64,000 bases of DNA, taken from contig NZ_CP157743.1 in assembly GCF_030717995.2 (NCBI RefSeq), positions 248,001 to 312,000 of the forward strand, given 5' to 3'. The number at the start of each line of letters is the position of its first letter. The first letter of the stretch is position 1. This DNA comes from Methylomarinum sp. Ch1-1. GTDB taxonomy: Bacteria > Pseudomonadota > Gammaproteobacteria > Methylococcales > Methylomonadaceae. This document shows, in pieces, positions 9,635-19,500 of this stretch. Below the pieces are notes generated by a model, which saw only the letters and a program-made list of their open reading frames with translations, did not search any database and was not told the DNA's origin. The position numbers were made by a program, and so were the translations under genes.

Positions 9635-9819
9635 TAAACTTCCTCAACATTCAACATGTATGAAACTTTATTGATCATCCCACGATTCTCTGGTGTGTCA
9701 ATAACTTCTACTGTTTGACGAATTTTACGTAGGCCCAAACCCTTTAAACAGGCCTGATGACTCTTTAATCGACCAATTTTACTCTTGGTCATCGTTACGC
9801 TTAATTTTTTTTCAGCCAT
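9634..9819 (-). CDS. rpmD: 50S ribosomal protein L30
   Basis: Small large-subunit protein; the reading from [18 protein letters not shown] gives 61 residues and aligns with the E. coli protein. GGA lies 8 bases before this ATG, which decides for 9819 over the in-frame ATG at 9825 (which overlaps the rpsE stop as TAATG). Blocks [15 protein letters not shown] and [12 protein letters not shown] are diagnostic. Confidence 0.95.
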   Translation of the reverse strand: MAEKKLSVTMTKSKIGRLKSHQACLKGLGLRKIRQTVEVIDTPENRGMINKVSYMLNVEEV

Positions 9820-9824
9820 GATCA

Positions 9825-10331
9825 TTATCCGGTTATTTCTTCGACGGTTAAACCACGCTTAGCCGCAATGGATTTCGCATCGTGCATACCCGCAAGGCCA
9901 TCGATCGTCGCTCTAACAACATTGATAGGGTTTTGTGTGCCGATGCATTTAGCCAATACGTTATGTACGCCAACTACTTCAAATACCGCGCGCATCGCAC
10001 CCCCCGCGATAATACCGGTACCTTCCGATGCGGGCTGCATATAGACTTTTGCTGCGCCTGTGTTTGACATGATGGAATACTGCAAAGTATCGCCTTTTAA
10101 AGCGACTTTTTTCATGTTTTTACGCGCTTGCTCCAATGATTTTTGGATCGCGATAGGGACTTCACGCGCCTTACAGACGCCATATCCCACACGACCCTCG
10201 CCATCACCGACCACGGTCAGCGCGGTAAAACCGAATACTCTACCGCCTTTGACTACCTTTGCTACACGTCGAACAGAAACTAATTTTTCCTGTAATCCGT
10301 CTGTACTACCTTGAGATGGTGCTGTTGCCAT
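9825..10331 (-). CDS. rpsE: 30S ribosomal protein S5
   Basis: Protein at the mRNA entry and fidelity centre, 168 residues (E. coli 167). It has the double-stranded-RNA-binding-like N-domain ([20 protein letters not shown]) and the C-domain ([34 protein letters not shown]). Spc operon position between rplR and rpmD. Confidence 0.98.
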   Translation of the reverse strand: MATAPSQGSTDGLQEKLVSVRRVAKVVKGGRVFGFTALTVVGDGEGRVGYGVCKAREVPIAIQKSLEQARKNMKKVALKGDTLQYSIMSNTGAAKVYMQPASEGTGIIAGGAMRAVFEVVGVHNVLAKCIGTQNPINVVRATIDGLAGMHDAKSIAAKRGLTVEEITG

Positions 10332-10341
10332 TAATATACCC

Positions 10342-10695
10342 CTAGAACTTCAATCCAGCTTCACGTGCAGCATCCGCTAATGCCTTAACACGACCATGAT
10401 ACTTAAAACCTGAACGATCGAATGCAACTTCGGTAACGCCAGCCGCCAGCGCTTTCTGCGCAACTTGTTTACCGACTTCCGTCGCCGCAGCTATATTGCC
10501 CGTGCCGTTTACCACACCCTTCACGTCGGCTTGTGTCGTCGCCGCACTCGCTACGGTCGCCGTACCGTCCGCACTCAAAATCTGGGCATAGATATGTTGC
10601 GATGTCTTATGTACAGTCAACCTGTTGACACCTAGCTGTTTTATTTTTTTACGTTGCCTTAACGCACGTTTTAATCGAGATGATTTTTTATCCAT
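10342..10695 (-). CDS. rplR: 50S ribosomal protein L18
   Basis: 5S rRNA-binding protein of 117 residues. The ATG at 10695 is chosen because AGGA sits 7 bases upstream; an in-frame GTG lies one codon earlier. Blocks [36 protein letters not shown] and [18 protein letters not shown] are family signatures. Confidence 0.97.
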   Translation of the reverse strand: MDKKSSRLKRALRQRKKIKQLGVNRLTVHKTSQHIYAQILSADGTATVASAATTQADVKGVVNGTGNIAAATEVGKQVAQKALAAGVTEVAFDRSGFKYHGRVKALADAAREAGLKF

Positions 10696-10704
10696 CACTT
10701 TATC

Positions 10705-11238
10705 CTACTTCTTCTTGGCTTCTTTTCTAGCAACATACTCATCAGCATATCGGACCCCTTTACCTTTGTAAGGCTCTGGAGGACGGAAAGCTCTGATTTC
10801 TGATGCCACCTGACCTACCTGTTGTTTATTGCTGCCTTTGACGACTAATTCTGTCTGACTAGGCGCTTCTACGGCGATGCCTTGAGGCACTTCGTAGATA
10901 ACAGGGTTGGAAAAACCCAATGATAAAGTCAGCTTGCTGCCCTGAACCTGGGCGCGATAGCCCACACCTATCAGAGTCAGTTTCTTTTCGAAGCCTGCCG
11001 ATACGCCAGTAACCATGTTATTGATCGAAGCTCTCGTAGTTCCGGCCTGGGCTTTGGCATTTTTTACCGAATCATCCCATTTTATTTGAATAACGTTATC
11101 GTTGATTTCGACATCGACACCGTCATGAATATCATAAGATAACTGTCCACCCTTTCCTTTGACAGTCATGTTGCTTCCATCCAGCTTTACGTCCACACCG
11201 GAAGGAATCGTAATTGGGGCATTCGCTATTCTAGACAT
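10705..11238 (-). CDS. rplF: 50S ribosomal protein L6
   Basis: Protein at the factor-binding site, 177 residues as in E. coli. It has two tandem L6 domains; the C-terminal one carries the diagnostic EIRAFRPPEPYKGKGVRYAD near the end. Nine bases separate it from rplR and fifteen from rpsH. Confidence 0.98.
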   Translation of the reverse strand: MSRIANAPITIPSGVDVKLDGSNMTVKGKGGQLSYDIHDGVDVEINDNVIQIKWDDSVKNAKAQAGTTRASINNMVTGVSAGFEKKLTLIGVGYRAQVQGSKLTLSLGFSNPVIYEVPQGIAVEAPSQTELVVKGSNKQQVGQVASEIRAFRPPEPYKGKGVRYADEYVARKEAKKK

Positions 11239-11253
11239 TAACTTACCCTCCTC

Positions 11254-11649
11254 TTAGCAGACAGTACAAATGACTTCGCCACCATGCCCAATGGCACGTG
11301 CGGCACGATCGGTCATGACACCGCTGGATGTTGAAACGATAGCGATACCTAACCCGCCCAATACCTTAGGCAGCTCATCTTTTGATTTATAGATGCGTAA
11401 GCCAGGTCTGCTGACACGTTTAACTTTCTCTATGACCGGCAAGCCGTTGTAGTACTTCAACTCGATTGTCATCTCAGTGTGACTACCTTTAGTTTCAGTA
11501 CTGTAGTCATTTATATAGCCTTCTTCTTTTAATACTTTTGCGATCGCAACCTTAACTTTAGAAGAAGGTAATTTCACGCTTTTCTTTCCTGCAGCCTGAC
11601 CATTTCTAATTCTGGTCAACATGTCTGCAATTGGATCAGTCATACTCAT
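11254..11649 (-). CDS. rpsH: 30S ribosomal protein S8
   Basis: Primary 16S rRNA binder, 131 residues. It opens [20 protein letters not shown], matching the E. coli start, and ends with the RNA-binding block [22 protein letters not shown]. In E. coli S8 represses the spc operon at the rplE start; no matching structure was tested here. Confidence 0.98.
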   Translation of the reverse strand: MSMTDPIADMLTRIRNGQAAGKKSVKLPSSKVKVAIAKVLKEEGYINDYSTETKGSHTEMTIELKYYNGLPVIEKVKRVSRPGLRIYKSKDELPKVLGGLGIAIVSTSSGVMTDRAARAIGHGGEVICTVC

Positions 11650-11681
11650 TGTCTAATTCTCCAAAAACCTATTAATCAGAA

Positions 11682-11987
11682 TTACCAACTAGCTTTCGTC
11701 AAACCAGGAACATCGCCACGCATGGTCGCTTCTCTCAGTTTGTTACGGCTAAGTCCGAATTTTCTGTAATAACCGTGAGGTCTCCCAGTCAGATTACAAC
11801 GATTACGTAATCTTGCCGTACTGGAGTCTCTCGGCAGTTTTTGCAGCTTTACTTGAGCATTTTCTTTGTCTTCAAATGATGAATTAGGATCCCTGATAAT
11901 TTCTTTCAGAGCCTTTCTTTTTGCTTCATATTTGCTGACTAATTTTGCGCGCTTTTCTTCACGCGCAATCATTGATTTTTTAGCCAT
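11682..11987 (-). CDS. rpsN: 30S ribosomal protein S14 (zinc-free form)
   Basis: Small-subunit head protein of 101 residues, the long form. It has only one cysteine ([20 protein letters not shown]) and so lacks the CXXC zinc ribbon of short S14 proteins. The lysine-rich N-terminus and the end [17 protein letters not shown] are typical. Confidence 0.98.
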   Translation of the reverse strand: MAKKSMIAREEKRAKLVSKYEAKRKALKEIIRDPNSSFEDKENAQVKLQKLPRDSSTARLRNRCNLTGRPHGYYRKFGLSRNKLREATMRGDVPGLTKASW

Positions 11988-12002
11988 TTTATAAATCGCC
12001 CT

Positions 12003-12542
12003 TTAGTTCTTAAATGGAAAATTAAAAAGCTTTAACAACGCTTTACCTTCTTCATCGGTTTTCGCTGTTGTTGTGATGGAAATATCCATACCGCGTATCG
12101 TGTCAATTTTGTCATAATCAATTTCCGGGAAAATGATTTGCTCTTTGACACCCATTGAATAATTTCCACGCCCATCAAAGCTTTTAGGGCTCATTCCGCG
12201 AAAATCGCGGATTCGAGGGATTGAAATATTAATTAAACGATCCAGAAATTCATACATTCTGTCACGACGCAATGTCACCTTACAGCCTATCGGCATATCA
12301 TCACGAATTTTGAAACCGGCGATCGATTTTCTCGCCAACGTGACGATGGCTTTTTGACCGGCGATTTTCTCCATATCGGCAATTGCCGATTGCAATACTT
12401 TTTTATCTACGACAGCGCCGCCCACTCCCATATTGAGAGTGATTTTGGTCAAGTGAGGCACTTCCATAACCGATTTGTATCCAAACTGCTCTTGCAGTGC
12501 TGGGATTATTTTTTCTTTGTATTCAGTTTCTAGTCTAGCCAT
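12003..12542 (-). CDS. rplE: 50S ribosomal protein L5
   Basis: 5S rRNA-binding protein of the central protuberance, 179 residues as in E. coli. It opens [20 protein letters not shown], followed by [20 protein letters not shown] and the end blocks [20 protein letters not shown]. Located between rplX and rpsN. Confidence 0.98.
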   Translation of the reverse strand: MARLETEYKEKIIPALQEQFGYKSVMEVPHLTKITLNMGVGGAVVDKKVLQSAIADMEKIAGQKAIVTLARKSIAGFKIRDDMPIGCKVTLRRDRMYEFLDRLINISIPRIRDFRGMSPKSFDGRGNYSMGVKEQIIFPEIDYDKIDTIRGMDISITTTAKTDEEGKALLKLFNFPFKN

Positions 12543-12552
12543 GATCTACACC

Positions 12553-12870
12553 TTATGCATCAACAACTTCATTGGTGGATTTAAAATATCTGACTTTCTT
12601 TCCATCTTCTAGAAACTTAAAGCCAACTCGGTCCGCCTTCTTAGTCTCAGGATTGTACAAGCCAACATTCGATATAGCGATCGGCATTTCCTTGTCGACG
12701 ATACCGCCCGCTACGCCGGCATTTGGATTGCCGCGCTGATGTTTCTTTACCTGATTGACGCCCTGAACCAGCACTTTATTGTTAGTCAGGATTTTTGTTA
12801 CTTTGCCTTGCTTGCCTTTGTCTTTACCGGTCAGCACGACAACTTCATCGCCTTGTTTTATTTTCTGCAT
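12553..12870 (-). CDS. rplX: 50S ribosomal protein L24
   Basis: Assembly-initiator protein of the large subunit, 105 residues. The N-terminal KOW motif ([20 protein letters not shown]) is clear. Ten bases upstream of rplE and fourteen after rplN. Confidence 0.98.
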   Translation of the reverse strand: MQKIKQGDEVVVLTGKDKGKQGKVTKILTNNKVLVQGVNQVKKHQRGNPNAGVAGGIVDKEMPIAISNVGLYNPETKKADRVGFKFLEDGKKVRYFKSTNEVVDA

Positions 12871-12884
12871 TTTCGAACCTATTC

Positions 12885-13253
12885 CTATAATACTTCAGGA
12901 GCTAATGAAATGATTTTCATGTATTTATCACCTCTTAACTCGCGTGTCACCGGTCCAAAAATACGGGTACCCAATGGCTGAAGATTGGCGTTCAAAATCA
13001 CAGCCGCGTTACCATCAAAGCGAATGACTGATCCATCCGGTCTGCGCACACCTTTGCGTGTTCTAACTACCAGCGCGTTATAAACTTCGCCTTTTTTTAC
13101 ACGGCCGCGAGGTATTGCATCTTTAACACTTACCTTGATCACATCCCCAATTCCCGCGTAGCGCCTGTGCGAGCCGCCTAAAACCTTGATACACATGACC
13201 CTTTTTGCACCGCTATTGTCGGCGACGTCAAGGTTAGTTTGCATCTGAATCAT
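12885..13253 (-). CDS. rplN: 50S ribosomal protein L14
   Basis: Subunit-interface protein, 122 residues. It opens [20 protein letters not shown] and has [20 protein letters not shown] and [13 protein letters not shown]. In E. coli this is the first gene of the spc operon; here a 42-base gap separates it from rpsQ and I see no separate promoter in it. Confidence 0.98.
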   Translation of the reverse strand: MIQMQTNLDVADNSGAKRVMCIKVLGGSHRRYAGIGDVIKVSVKDAIPRGRVKKGEVYNALVVRTRKGVRRPDGSVIRFDGNAAVILNANLQPLGTRIFGPVTRELRGDKYMKIISLAPEVL

Positions 13254-13295
13254 TTCTAAATCCCAACTATATGTCTATTAATGTTTTGAAAAACC

Positions 13296-13556
13296 TTAGT
13301 TAGGTCTTTCAAGTATCTCTACCATTCTATACGATTTGTTTTTCGATAATGGCTTGCATGAAGTGATTGAAACGGTATCGCCTTCGTTACATTGGTTCTG
13401 CTCATCATGAACCAGGAATTTTGTCGAACGTCTGACAATCTTGCCGTATACAGGGTGCTTTACCCTTCTTTCCACAAGCACAGAAATGGTTTTATCCATT
13501 TTATTGCTGATGACACGACCTCTTAGGGTACGCAATTTCTCTGTATTTTCGCTCAT
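13296..13556 (-). CDS. rpsQ: 30S ribosomal protein S17
   Basis: Primary 16S rRNA binder with an OB fold, 86 residues. Blocks [20 protein letters not shown] and [20 protein letters not shown] are diagnostic. Its start overlaps the rpmC stop by four bases, so the two are probably translationally coupled. It closes the S10 cluster. Confidence 0.98.
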   Translation of the reverse strand: MSENTEKLRTLRGRVISNKMDKTISVLVERRVKHPVYGKIVRRSTKFLVHDEQNQCNEGDTVSITSCKPLSKNKSYRMVEILERPN

Positions 13557-13750
13557 GCTTGTGCTCTCGCCATTTCATTTAAAACAGTATGAATACGTGC
13601 AATATCATGTTTTACTTTTTTAACCTGATCGGGCCTAGACAGCTGTCCAGTCCCCTTCTGCATTCTCAGGTTGAATTGTTCACGAGACAATTCAAGCAGC
13701 ATTGTGCCTAATTCTTCTTTCGTCTTTTGACGTAATTCACTTGCATTCAT
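13553..13750 (-). CDS. rpmC: 50S ribosomal protein L29
   Basis: Small two-helix protein at the exit tunnel and signal recognition particle site, 65 residues. It opens [20 protein letters not shown] and has [17 protein letters not shown]. It overlaps rplP by one base upstream and rpsQ by four downstream. Confidence 0.97.
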   Translation of the reverse strand: MNASELRQKTKEELGTMLLELSREQFNLRMQKGTGQLSRPDQVKKVKHDIARIHTVLNEMARAQA

Positions 13751-14163
13751 TACAGTATCGTCCGCGCCGCAAAAGTTGTTCTGACAGGTAATTTAGCAGC
13801 GGCCAGCTTGAAAGCTTCACGCGCTAATTCTTCAGGAACCCCCTGAATCTCATATAACATGGTACCTGGCTTAATTTGTGCAACCCACAATTCTACACTA
13901 CCTTTACCTTTACCCATACGAACTTCTAAGGGTTTTTTGGTAATCGGCTTGTCTGGGAACACTCTGATCCAAATCTTACCGCCACGTTTTACGTGTCTTG
14001 TGATCGCTCTACGTGCAGCCTCAATTTGGCGGGCGGTAATTCTACCACGAGTAGTGGCTTTAAGGCCATACTCTCCAAAACTTACCGAAGAACCTCGTAA
14101 TGCGGTTCCGTTGTTTTTGCCTTTATGCTGCTTTCGAAATTTCGTTCTTTTTGGTTGAAGCAT
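13750..14163 (-). CDS. rplP: 50S ribosomal protein L16
   Basis: Protein near the peptidyl-transferase centre and A-site tRNA, 137 residues. It opens [20 protein letters not shown] and has the loop [20 protein letters not shown]. The conserved [18 protein letters not shown] block is intact. Confidence 0.98.
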   Translation of the reverse strand: MLQPKRTKFRKQHKGKNNGTALRGSSVSFGEYGLKATTRGRITARQIEAARRAITRHVKRGGKIWIRVFPDKPITKKPLEVRMGKGKGSVELWVAQIKPGTMLYEIQGVPEELAREAFKLAAAKLPVRTTFAARTIL

Positions 14164-14179
14164 ATTCTTTTCCCTTCAA

Positions 14180-14851
14180 CTATTTTTTAGTTTCAGTGTT
14201 TACAGATGCCGAATCAGCATCCATTTCGAATACTTCACCTTTGAAAATCCACACCTTGATGCCGATGATTCCATAGGTGGTGTTCGCCTCGGCCGTGCCG
14301 TAATCGATATCGGCACGCAGTGTATGCAAGGGCACACGACCTTCTCTATACCACTCGCTACGAGCGATTTCCGCACCGTTCAGACGACCGCCAACGTTGA
14401 TTTTGATTCCTTCGGCGCCTAGACGCATGGTATTCGTCACCGCACGCTTCATCGCGCGACGATACATAATCCTTTTTTCCAGCTGCTGAGCGATACTCTC
14501 GGCTACCAGCTTAGCGTCCAACTCAGGCTTCCTGATTTCTTCGACATTAAGTTGAACAGGGACGCCCATCATGGCAGAAATCTCTTGTCTCAATCTGTCG
14601 ATATCTTCCCCTTTTTTACCGATCACGATGCCTGGTCTAGCCGTGTATACGGTAATATGAGCATTGTTCGCCGGACGGTTGATCTGTATGCGACTAACAG
14701 AAGCATGCGACAGCTTTTTCTTAATATACTCGCGAACCTTCAGGTCCTGCAGCAGAAATACCGGATAGTTTTGGCTGTTTGCATACCATCTTGAAGTCCA
14801 ATCTTTAACAATCCCAAGGCGTATACCCGTTGGATGTACTTTTTGACCCAT
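14180..14851 (-). CDS. rpsC: 30S ribosomal protein S3
   Basis: mRNA-entry protein with helicase activity, 223 residues. It has the KH domain ([20 protein letters not shown]) and the C-domain ([40 protein letters not shown]). It is slightly shorter than E. coli S3 (233), the difference being in the disordered tail. Confidence 0.98.
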   Translation of the reverse strand: MGQKVHPTGIRLGIVKDWTSRWYANSQNYPVFLLQDLKVREYIKKKLSHASVSRIQINRPANNAHITVYTARPGIVIGKKGEDIDRLRQEISAMMGVPVQLNVEEIRKPELDAKLVAESIAQQLEKRIMYRRAMKRAVTNTMRLGAEGIKINVGGRLNGAEIARSEWYREGRVPLHTLRADIDYGTAEANTTYGIIGIKVWIFKGEVFEMDADSASVNTETKK

Positions 14852-14861
14852 TTTCTTGCCT

Positions 14862-15197
14862 CTACTCGTATTCTGCTACTTTAACTGTGATATGACAGGT
14901 TCTTTTCAAGATGTGGTTTGCCCGACCTTTTGCTCTGGCCCGAACCCGCTTTAATGTTGAACCCTCATTGACATAGACTGTCGACACGACTAACTCATCG
15001 ATATCGGCACTTTCATTGTGCTCAGCATTTGCAATAGCAGATTCCAATACTTTCTTGATGATTGCTGCAGCTTTCTTAGAACTGAATTGTAATGTGTTCA
15101 GTGCTTTCTCAACTGGCAAACCACGTATTTGATCACCTACCAATCTCGCCTTTTGCGCAGATAAAGGGGCATTACTTAATTTAGCTGATACTTCCAT
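14862..15197 (-). CDS. rplV: 50S ribosomal protein L22
   Basis: Exit-tunnel protein, 111 residues. The extended tunnel hairpin ([20 protein letters not shown]) shows no macrolide-type deletion visible by eye. Between rpsS and rpsC with gaps of about ten bases. Confidence 0.98.
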   Translation of the reverse strand: MEVSAKLSNAPLSAQKARLVGDQIRGLPVEKALNTLQFSSKKAAAIIKKVLESAIANAEHNESADIDELVVSTVYVNEGSTLKRVRARAKGRANHILKRTCHITVKVAEYE

Positions 15198-15206
15198 CTT
15201 TCCCTC

Positions 15207-15479
15207 TTATCTTGATTTCTTGTCTGCGATATGGCCTTTATATGTACGCGTTGGGGCGAATTCACCCAACTTGTGTCCGACCATATTTTCGGAGATCAGT
15301 ACTGGCACATGTTGACGGCCGTTATGTACTGCAATTGTCAAACCCAGCATATCGGGGCTGATCATCGACCTTCTTGACCATGTTTTAATCGGTTTCCGGC
15401 TATTGCTCTTAGCTGCTTCTTCTACTTTCTTCAGCAGATGATGATCAATAAATGGACCTTTTTTAATTGAACGTGGCAC
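15207..15479 (-). CDS. rpsS: 30S ribosomal protein S19
   Basis: Head protein contacting A-site tRNA and 23S bridge elements, 90 residues. It opens [20 protein letters not shown] and has the block [18 protein letters not shown]. Standard S10-cluster position after rplB. Confidence 0.98.
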   Translation of the reverse strand: MPRSIKKGPFIDHHLLKKVEEAAKSNSRKPIKTWSRRSMISPDMLGLTIAVHNGRQHVPVLISENMVGHKLGEFAPTRTYKGHIADKKSR

Positions 15480-15491
15480 GCTTAATACCTC

Positions 15492-16319
15492 TTATTTTTG
15501 CTTACGGCGTCTGACAATCACATTATCAGTACGTTTGTTTTTTCTAGTTTTGTAACCCTTAGTCGGAGTACCCCAAGGCGATACAGGATGTCTACCACCG
15601 GAGGTTCTACCTTCACCACCGCCATGGGGGTGATCAACAGGGTTCATCGCCACACCTCTGACAGTCGGCCTTACGCCTCGCCAACGTGACGCACCCGCCT
15701 TACCTAGCGAAATCAGGTTATGCTCGGAGTTTGAAACCTCGCCAACGACTGCCTTACAGTCAGCCATAACCTTCCGCATTTCACCGGAGCGTAAACGCAA
15801 TGTCACATGTGAGCCTTCCTTCGCCACCAATTGCGCGGAAGCCCCCGCACTTCTTGCCAATTGAGCGCCTTTACCGGGCTTCAACTCAACACAGTGGATC
15901 GTTGTACCCAGCGGCACATTTCGCAACACCATGCAGTTACCCACTTTAACCGGAGTCGCTTCTGCAGTCAGTACTTCCTGACCTTTTTCCAGTCCTTTCG
16001 GCGCAATCACATATCTGCGTTCGCCATCTTTATACAGCAACAGCGCTATATTCGCCGTCCTGTTAGGATCATACTCGATACGCTCAACGACCGCGGGAAT
16101 ATCAAGCTTATTACGCTTAAAATCAATGATACGGTAGTGCTGTTTATGACCACCACCGACATGACGTGTTGTAATTCTGCCTTGATTATTGCGACCGCCG
16201 CTTTTGCTTTTTTTATCGAGTAACTGTGCAAATGGCTTACCTTTATGCAATTCATCATTTTTAACACGTACTACAAACCGAGAACCTGGCGATGTCGGCT
16301 TAGATTTTAGAATAGCCAT
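15492..16319 (-). CDS. rplB: 50S ribosomal protein L2
   Basis: Large-subunit protein essential for subunit association and peptidyl transfer, 275 residues. The conserved C-terminal block [20 protein letters not shown] contains the functionally important histidine. The OB-fold and SH3-like domains read through without interruption ([20 protein letters not shown] is seen as [16 protein letters not shown]). Confidence 0.98.
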   Translation of the reverse strand: MAILKSKPTSPGSRFVVRVKNDELHKGKPFAQLLDKKSKSGGRNNQGRITTRHVGGGHKQHYRIIDFKRNKLDIPAVVERIEYDPNRTANIALLLYKDGERRYVIAPKGLEKGQEVLTAEATPVKVGNCMVLRNVPLGTTIHCVELKPGKGAQLARSAGASAQLVAKEGSHVTLRLRSGEMRKVMADCKAVVGEVSNSEHNLISLGKAGASRWRGVRPTVRGVAMNPVDHPHGGGEGRTSGGRHPVSPWGTPTKGYKTRKNKRTDNVIVRRRKQK

Positions 16320-16361
16320 GCTTTACTACCGTTCCTATTGATTCTTAAAACTAAAACTAAA

Positions 16362-16661
16362 TTAAGCTGCCGCGAATTCGATGTCGTGTCCGGCTTTAAG
16401 CTTTACATAAGCTTTTTTCCAGTCGGATCGCTTGCCTAATGTACGACCAAATCGCTTTACCTTACCCTTTACGTTCAACACTTGAACGGAGTCAACTTCG
16501 ACCTCGAACATCAATTCGACAGCCTTTTTGACCTGTAATTTTGTCGCCGATTTTTGCACCTTGAAAACGAAGCTGTTGTCTTGCTCCGCCGCAAGAGAGC
16601 TTTTTTCGGACACGATGGGCGCCAACAATACGTTAGCTAATTGACTTTGCTCAATACTCAT
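16362..16661 (-). CDS. rplW: 50S ribosomal protein L23
   Basis: Exit-site protein that docks trigger factor and the signal recognition particle, 99 residues. Blocks LLAPIVSEKSSLAAEQDNSF and VKKAVELMFEVEVDSVQVLN are diagnostic. Its start overlaps the rplD stop by four bases. Confidence 0.98.
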   Translation of the reverse strand: MSIEQSQLANVLLAPIVSEKSSLAAEQDNSFVFKVQKSATKLQVKKAVELMFEVEVDSVQVLNVKGKVKRFGRTLGKRSDWKKAYVKLKAGHDIEFAAA

Positions 16662-17278
16662 GACAAACGCTCCTCAATTTGCTTCAGCGCCGCTGAAGTC
16701 GCTATGACCTTATCCGCCGAAACCAAAGCTACAGGATCCACAGAGTCAGCGGTCGCGACCGCAACATAAGGAATATTCCTAGTTGCCAAAATCAGATTCT
16801 CATTGATTTCATCGGCGACCAGCAATATGCGCTTTGCATCCAATCCTTTGATTTTTGCGAAAAATTCCTTAGTTTTCACTGTCGTTGGAACAATATCGTT
16901 ACTGACTACCAACCGTTCTTGGCGCAGTAATTCAGAAAATATCGAGCGGATACCCGCCTTATACATTTTCTTATTCAGCTTTTGCGTGTAGGAGCGAGGC
17001 TGAGCAGCAAATGTGACGCCACCGGTGCGCCATAGTGGACTGCGTATTGTACCAGATCTGGCACGACCTGTCCCTTTTTGTCTAAACGGCTTAATACCGC
17101 CGCCGCTGACAGCGGAGCGATTTTTTTGCGCTTTTGTTCCAGCACGCGCACCAGCCTGATATTTAACAACCAGTTGATGCACCAATGTTTCATTGAATTC
17201 CTGACCGAAGACTTGCTCAGCCACCTCGACGGCAGCCGCTGAATCCTGGTCACTGATTGCAGGTACTTGCAATGTCAT
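16658..17278 (-). CDS. rplD: 50S ribosomal protein L4
   Basis: Exit-tunnel protein, 206 residues. The tunnel loop reads AGTKAQKNRSAVSGGGIKPF followed by RQKGTGRARSGTIRSPLWRT. In E. coli L4 also represses the S10 operon through an rpsJ leader; that leader has no room here because tufA ends seven bases before rpsJ. Confidence 0.98.
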   Translation of the reverse strand: MTLQVPAISDQDSAAAVEVAEQVFGQEFNETLVHQLVVKYQAGARAGTKAQKNRSAVSGGGIKPFRQKGTGRARSGTIRSPLWRTGGVTFAAQPRSYTQKLNKKMYKAGIRSIFSELLRQERLVVSNDIVPTTVKTKEFFAKIKGLDAKRILLVADEINENLILATRNIPYVAVATADSVDPVALVSADKVIATSAALKQIEERLS

Positions 17279-17281
17279 ATC

Positions 17282-17932
17282 TTAACCCTTATTTTGCTTC
17301 TTAACCGCAGGAGTGATTACAACATCCCCACCTTTAGCACCAGGCACTGCACCTTTTACTAAAATTAGATTTCTATCGGTGTCAACGGCGTGAATCGTCA
17401 GATTCTGTGCAGTTGTTTTAACCGCCCCCATGTGGCCAGCCATTTTCTTGCCTTTGAATACACGACCCGGCGTTTGACACATACCGCTCGAACCTGGCGC
17501 CCTGTGAGACAACGAGTTGCCGTGAGTCGCATCTTGAGTTCTGAAGTTGTGTCGCTTCACGCCACCTTGATAGCCTTTACCTATACTGGTGCCACGCACG
17601 TCGACAATCTGACCTTCCGAAAAAATATCCAGACCAAGCTCGGCACCGGCAGATAAGTCTTCGCCCTCACCGTCGTTCAGCCTGAATTCCCATAAACCAC
17701 GGCCAGCGGTTACATTTGCCGCCGCATAATGTCCCGCCATGGCTTTATTGACTTTCGATGATTTTTTATCACCTGCAGTAATTTGCACGGCGCGATAACC
17801 ATCTTTTTCCAAGCTCTTAACCTGAATGACTCTGTTTGAGTCTATTTGAAGAACAGTTACTGGAACTGAAGAACCATCTTCACAAAAAACTCGGGTCATA
17901 CCACTTTTACGACCAATAAGACCTATTGACAT
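17282..17932 (-). CDS. rplC: 50S ribosomal protein L3
   Basis: Early-assembly protein reaching the peptidyl-transferase centre, 216 residues. It opens [20 protein letters not shown] and has the loop [20 protein letters not shown], including the glutamine that PrmB methylates in E. coli. Three bases separate it from rplD. Confidence 0.98.
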   Translation of the reverse strand: MSIGLIGRKSGMTRVFCEDGSSVPVTVLQIDSNRVIQVKSLEKDGYRAVQITAGDKKSSKVNKAMAGHYAAANVTAGRGLWEFRLNDGEGEDLSAGAELGLDIFSEGQIVDVRGTSIGKGYQGGVKRHNFRTQDATHGNSLSHRAPGSSGMCQTPGRVFKGKKMAGHMGAVKTTAQNLTIHAVDTDRNLILVKGAVPGAKGGDVVITPAVKKQNKG

Positions 17933-17962
17933 CTGCCAATCCCTCTATTATCTATCTAGCTG

Positions 17963-18274
17963 TTATTTCAGCTTAATTTGAACATCTACCCCAGCCGCAA
18001 GATCCAACTTCATCAATGCGTCAACGGTTTTATCTGTTGGCTCGACTATATCAAGCAACCTCTTATAAGTTCTCAACTCATATTGATCCCGCGCGTCTTT
18101 GTTGACGTGCGGAGAAATCAATATAGTAAAGCGCTCTTTTCTAGTAGGCAAAGGAATGGGGCCCTTTACTTGGGCGCCCGTTCTTTTTGCAGTTTCTACT
18201 ATCTCACCAGCAGACTGATCGATTAATTTATGATCGAATGCTTTTAAGCGGATTCTGATAGTTTGATTTGACAT
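17963..18274 (-). CDS. rpsJ: 30S ribosomal protein S10
   Basis: Head protein and, as NusE, a transcription antitermination factor; 103 residues as in E. coli. It opens [20 protein letters not shown] and has [20 protein letters not shown]. Only seven bases separate it from the tufA stop, so the str and S10 clusters are fused and the classical S10 leader is missing. Confidence 0.98.
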   Translation of the reverse strand: MSNQTIRIRLKAFDHKLIDQSAGEIVETAKRTGAQVKGPIPLPTRKERFTILISPHVNKDARDQYELRTYKRLLDIVEPTDKTVDALMKLDLAAGVDVQIKLK

Positions 18275-18281
18275 TTCTTAC

Positions 18282-19472
18282 TTACTCAATAATTGAAGCA
18301 ACAACACCCGCACCGACGGTACGACCACCTTCACGGACCGCGAAACGCAGACCATCGTTCATCGCAATTGGCGCAATCAGCTTAACTTCGACGGTCACGT
18401 TGTCGCCCGGCATCACCATTTCCACGCCTTCCGGCAACTCAACCGCACCGGTCACATCAGTCGTTCTGAAGTAGAACTGTGGACGGTAACCGTTGAAGAA
18501 AGGCGTATGGCGACCGCCTTCGTCTTTAGACAGAACGTAGATTTCTGCTTTGAAATGCGTATGTGGCGTGATGGTGCCAACGTGCGCCAATACCTGACCA
18601 CGCTCGACTTCGTCACGCTTGGTGCCGCGCAACAGGACACCGACGTTGTCGCCCGCTTCACCTTGATCCAGCAGCTTGCGGAACATTTCCACGCCGGTAC
18701 ACGTGGTTTTAGTCGTTTCCTTAATGCCGACGATTTCGATTTCTTCACCGACCTTGATTACGCCGCGCTCGACACGACCCGTGACCACGGTGCCGCGACC
18801 GGAGATCGAGAACACGTCTTCGATAGGCATCAGGAATGGACCGTCTACTGCACGCTTAGGCTCCGGAATGTAACTATCCAGCGCTTCAACCAGTTTCACC
18901 ACGGCAGGCACACCGATTTCGCTAGTATCGCCTTCCAACGCTTTCAGCGCAGAACCCACGATGATAGGCGTATCGTCGCCTGGGAATTCATAAGCATCCA
19001 GCAATTCACGAACTTCCATTTCCACCAATTCGATCAATTCTTCATCATCGACCATATCGGCTTTATTCAAAAACACAACGATGTATGGGACGCCGACCTG
19101 TCTAGACAGTAGGATGTGCTCACGAGTTTGAGGCATCGGACCGTCAGCCGCCGAACACACCAGGATCGCGCCGTCCATCTGCGCCGCACCGGTAATCATG
19201 TTTTTAACATAGTCGGCGTGACCTGGGCAGTCGACGTGCGCATAGTGACGCGTTTCTGACTCGTATTCTACGTGTGACGTCGCGATGGTGATACCGCGCT
19301 CACGTTCTTCCGGTGCGTTATCGATTTGATCGAAGGCTCTGGCTTCGCCGCCTCGCAATTCAGCCATTACCTTAGTTAACGCCGCTGTTAATGTTGTTTT
19401 ACCGTGGTCAACGTGGCCAATGGTTCCTACGTTTACGTGCGGTTTCGTTCTTTCAAATTTTTCTTTAGCCAT
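18282..19472 (-). CDS. tufA: Elongation factor Tu, copy A
   Basis: GTPase that delivers aminoacyl-tRNA to the ribosome. 396 residues with GHVDHGKT at 19-26 (P-loop), the switch-[11 protein letters not shown] and the NKADM guanine-specificity motif. The protein appears identical to the copy at 34576-35766; the two genes differ by scattered silent changes such as agctta/agttta near the 3' end. Part of rpsL-rpsG-fusA-tufA, continuing into rpsJ. Confidence 0.99.
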   Translation of the reverse strand: MAKEKFERTKPHVNVGTIGHVDHGKTTLTAALTKVMAELRGGEARAFDQIDNAPEERERGITIATSHVEYESETRHYAHVDCPGHADYVKNMITGAAQMDGAILVCSAADGPMPQTREHILLSRQVGVPYIVVFLNKADMVDDEELIELVEMEVRELLDAYEFPGDDTPIIVGSALKALEGDTSEIGVPAVVKLVEALDSYIPEPKRAVDGPFLMPIEDVFSISGRGTVVTGRVERGVIKVGEEIEIVGIKETTKTTCTGVEMFRKLLDQGEAGDNVGVLLRGTKRDEVERGQVLAHVGTITPHTHFKAEIYVLSKDEGGRHTPFFNGYRPQFYFRTTDVTGAVELPEGVEMVMPGDNVTVEVKLIAPIAMNDGLRFAVREGGRTVGAGVVASIIE

Positions 19473-19500
19473 GAGTCAATACCTAATAATTAATAATGAG

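Noticed and set aside
18507-19112. Long + frames opposite tufA (and 34801-35553 opposite tufB)
   Set aside because: They appear in the same place on both tuf copies simply because the DNA is nearly identical; they are antisense shadows of codon bias.
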